Source: Ignavibacteriota bacterium
Lineage (GTDB): Bacteria; Bacteroidota; Ignavibacteria; UBA10030; UBA6906
Direction of reading: 5' to 3'
Length of the DNA stretch: 6,722 bases
Assembly (NCBI GenBank): GCA_016209805.1
Contig: JACQVJ010000111.1
Location: 1-6,722 of the forward strand
The translations under genes were made by a program, and so were the position numbers. Shown here in pieces: positions 6,339-6,722 of this stretch; positions within the stretch are counted from its first letter, which is position 1, and the number at the start of each line of letters is the position of its first letter. The notes under the pieces are model-generated. The model did no database searches and had not been told where the DNA came from. It saw only the letters and a list, made by a program, of their open reading frames with translations.

Positions 6339-6722
6339 TCATTGTTCGGTAATTTGAAACTCCTTCTCCGCAGGTCGAATCTCGTCGTGCATTCGCTTTA
6401 GCGCTCTGTACGCATCCTGACTTCCGCGCACCGCCGTACTCCGATACAAGCGCGCCGCCTCACCTTTGTTGAGGGGAACACCCGTCCCTGTTTCGTAGCA
6501 ATATCCCAGAGCAACCTGCGCGAGGACTGATCCTTCCCCAGCGCTCTGCCGAAGTACTGGAATTGCATACTCAACATCTCTCAAACGCTTCTCGCCCGAT
6601 ACCTTTGTGATAGCCACGCGCACTCGCGCTTCGGCGCTCCCAAGATTGGCCGCACGTCCCCACCATTCAAGGGACCGCTCCACATCCTGGGGGACCCATC
6701 GACCTACATAGGAGCACAGTCC
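6339..6722 (-). CDS. Sel1-like repeat protein, 5'-truncated by the window edge
   Basis: The frame is open on the - strand from the window edge to TGA (complement of 6339-6341) and gives 127 residues. Sel1 repeats are TPR-like helical pairs of about 36 residues that form protein-binding scaffolds. The first visible unit (GLCSYVGRWVPQDVERSLEW and on to AANLG) follows the Sel1 pattern with Gly-Leu-Cys-x-Tyr, Val-Pro-Gln-Asp and a closing Ala-Ala-x-x-Gly. A second, weaker unit ends QSAGEG, and a third is clear (ALGYCYETGTGVPLNKGEAA, ending VRGS). After it comes a charged tail of about 25 residues without repeat character. A GTG at 6681-6683 falls inside the first unit and is unlikely to be the start, so the true N-terminus is outside the window. 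The binding partner is unknown. The gene converges on kinase B, with 6 bp between the two stop codons. Confidence 0.78.
   Translation of the reverse strand, partial: GLCSYVGRWVPQDVERSLEWWGRAANLGSAEARVRVAITKVSGEKRLRDVEYAIPVLRQSAGEGSVLAQVALGYCYETGTGVPLNKGEAARLYRSTAVRGSQDAYRALKRMHDEIRPAEKEFQITEQ

Noticed and set aside
6339..6683. Sel1 gene starting at GTG 6683
   Set aside because: The frame continues to the window edge and the residues upstream complete a Sel1 repeat, so the GTG is internal.

Overview
The window reads as an ordinary chromosomal stretch of a free-living bacterium. It holds the 3' part of a phosphofructokinase gene, a gene-free gap of about 490 bp, two large soluble hybrid sensor histidine kinases in tandem on the + strand, and the 3' part of a Sel1-repeat gene on the - strand that converges on the second kinase. 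Base composition is moderate (a little over 50% GC by eye) and even across the genes. I see no tRNA, rRNA, CRISPR array, insertion sequence or phage gene. Taxonomy is a guess. The gap carries a promoter-like site matching TTG-N20-TAnnTTTG, the form used by Bacteroidota and relatives, and Shine-Dalgarno sequences before the kinases are weak, so a member of the Bacteroidota/Chlorobiota/Ignavibacteriota (FCB) group is plausible but unproven.

Layout: (1) 1-773, 6-phosphofructokinase missing its N-terminus. Its active-site residues (GGDDT and PKTMDND) are those of the pyrophosphate-dependent type. (2) 774-1264, non-coding as far as I can tell: a weak hairpin after the pfk stop, a well-formed promoter candidate at 858-888 with a 7-bp inverted repeat straddling it, a possible 19-codon TTG-start leader ORF, and a GTCAAC direct repeat. 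(3) 1265-2803, kinase A: REC-PAS-HisKA-HATPase, 512 aa. (4) 2838-6332, kinase B: REC-PAS-PAS-PAS-GAF-PAS-HisKA-HATPase-REC, 1164 aa. (5) 6339-6722 on the - strand, Sel1-like repeat protein, missing its N-terminus.

How they fit together: the kinases lie 34 nt apart and are probably co-transcribed. Neither has a membrane segment, so both should act in the cytoplasm on internal cues or in complexes with other sensors. Between them they carry three receiver domains, all with an intact phospho-acceptor Asp, and two kinase cores with intact H, N and G boxes. There is no Hpt domain, DNA-binding output or diguanylate cyclase in the window. The pair therefore looks like the sensory half of a multi-step phosphorelay whose output is encoded elsewhere. 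The phosphofructokinase and Sel1 genes appear to be unrelated neighbours. Nothing here clearly amounts to an undescribed system; the most checkable points are the pyrophosphate-type signature and the promoter architecture in the gap.
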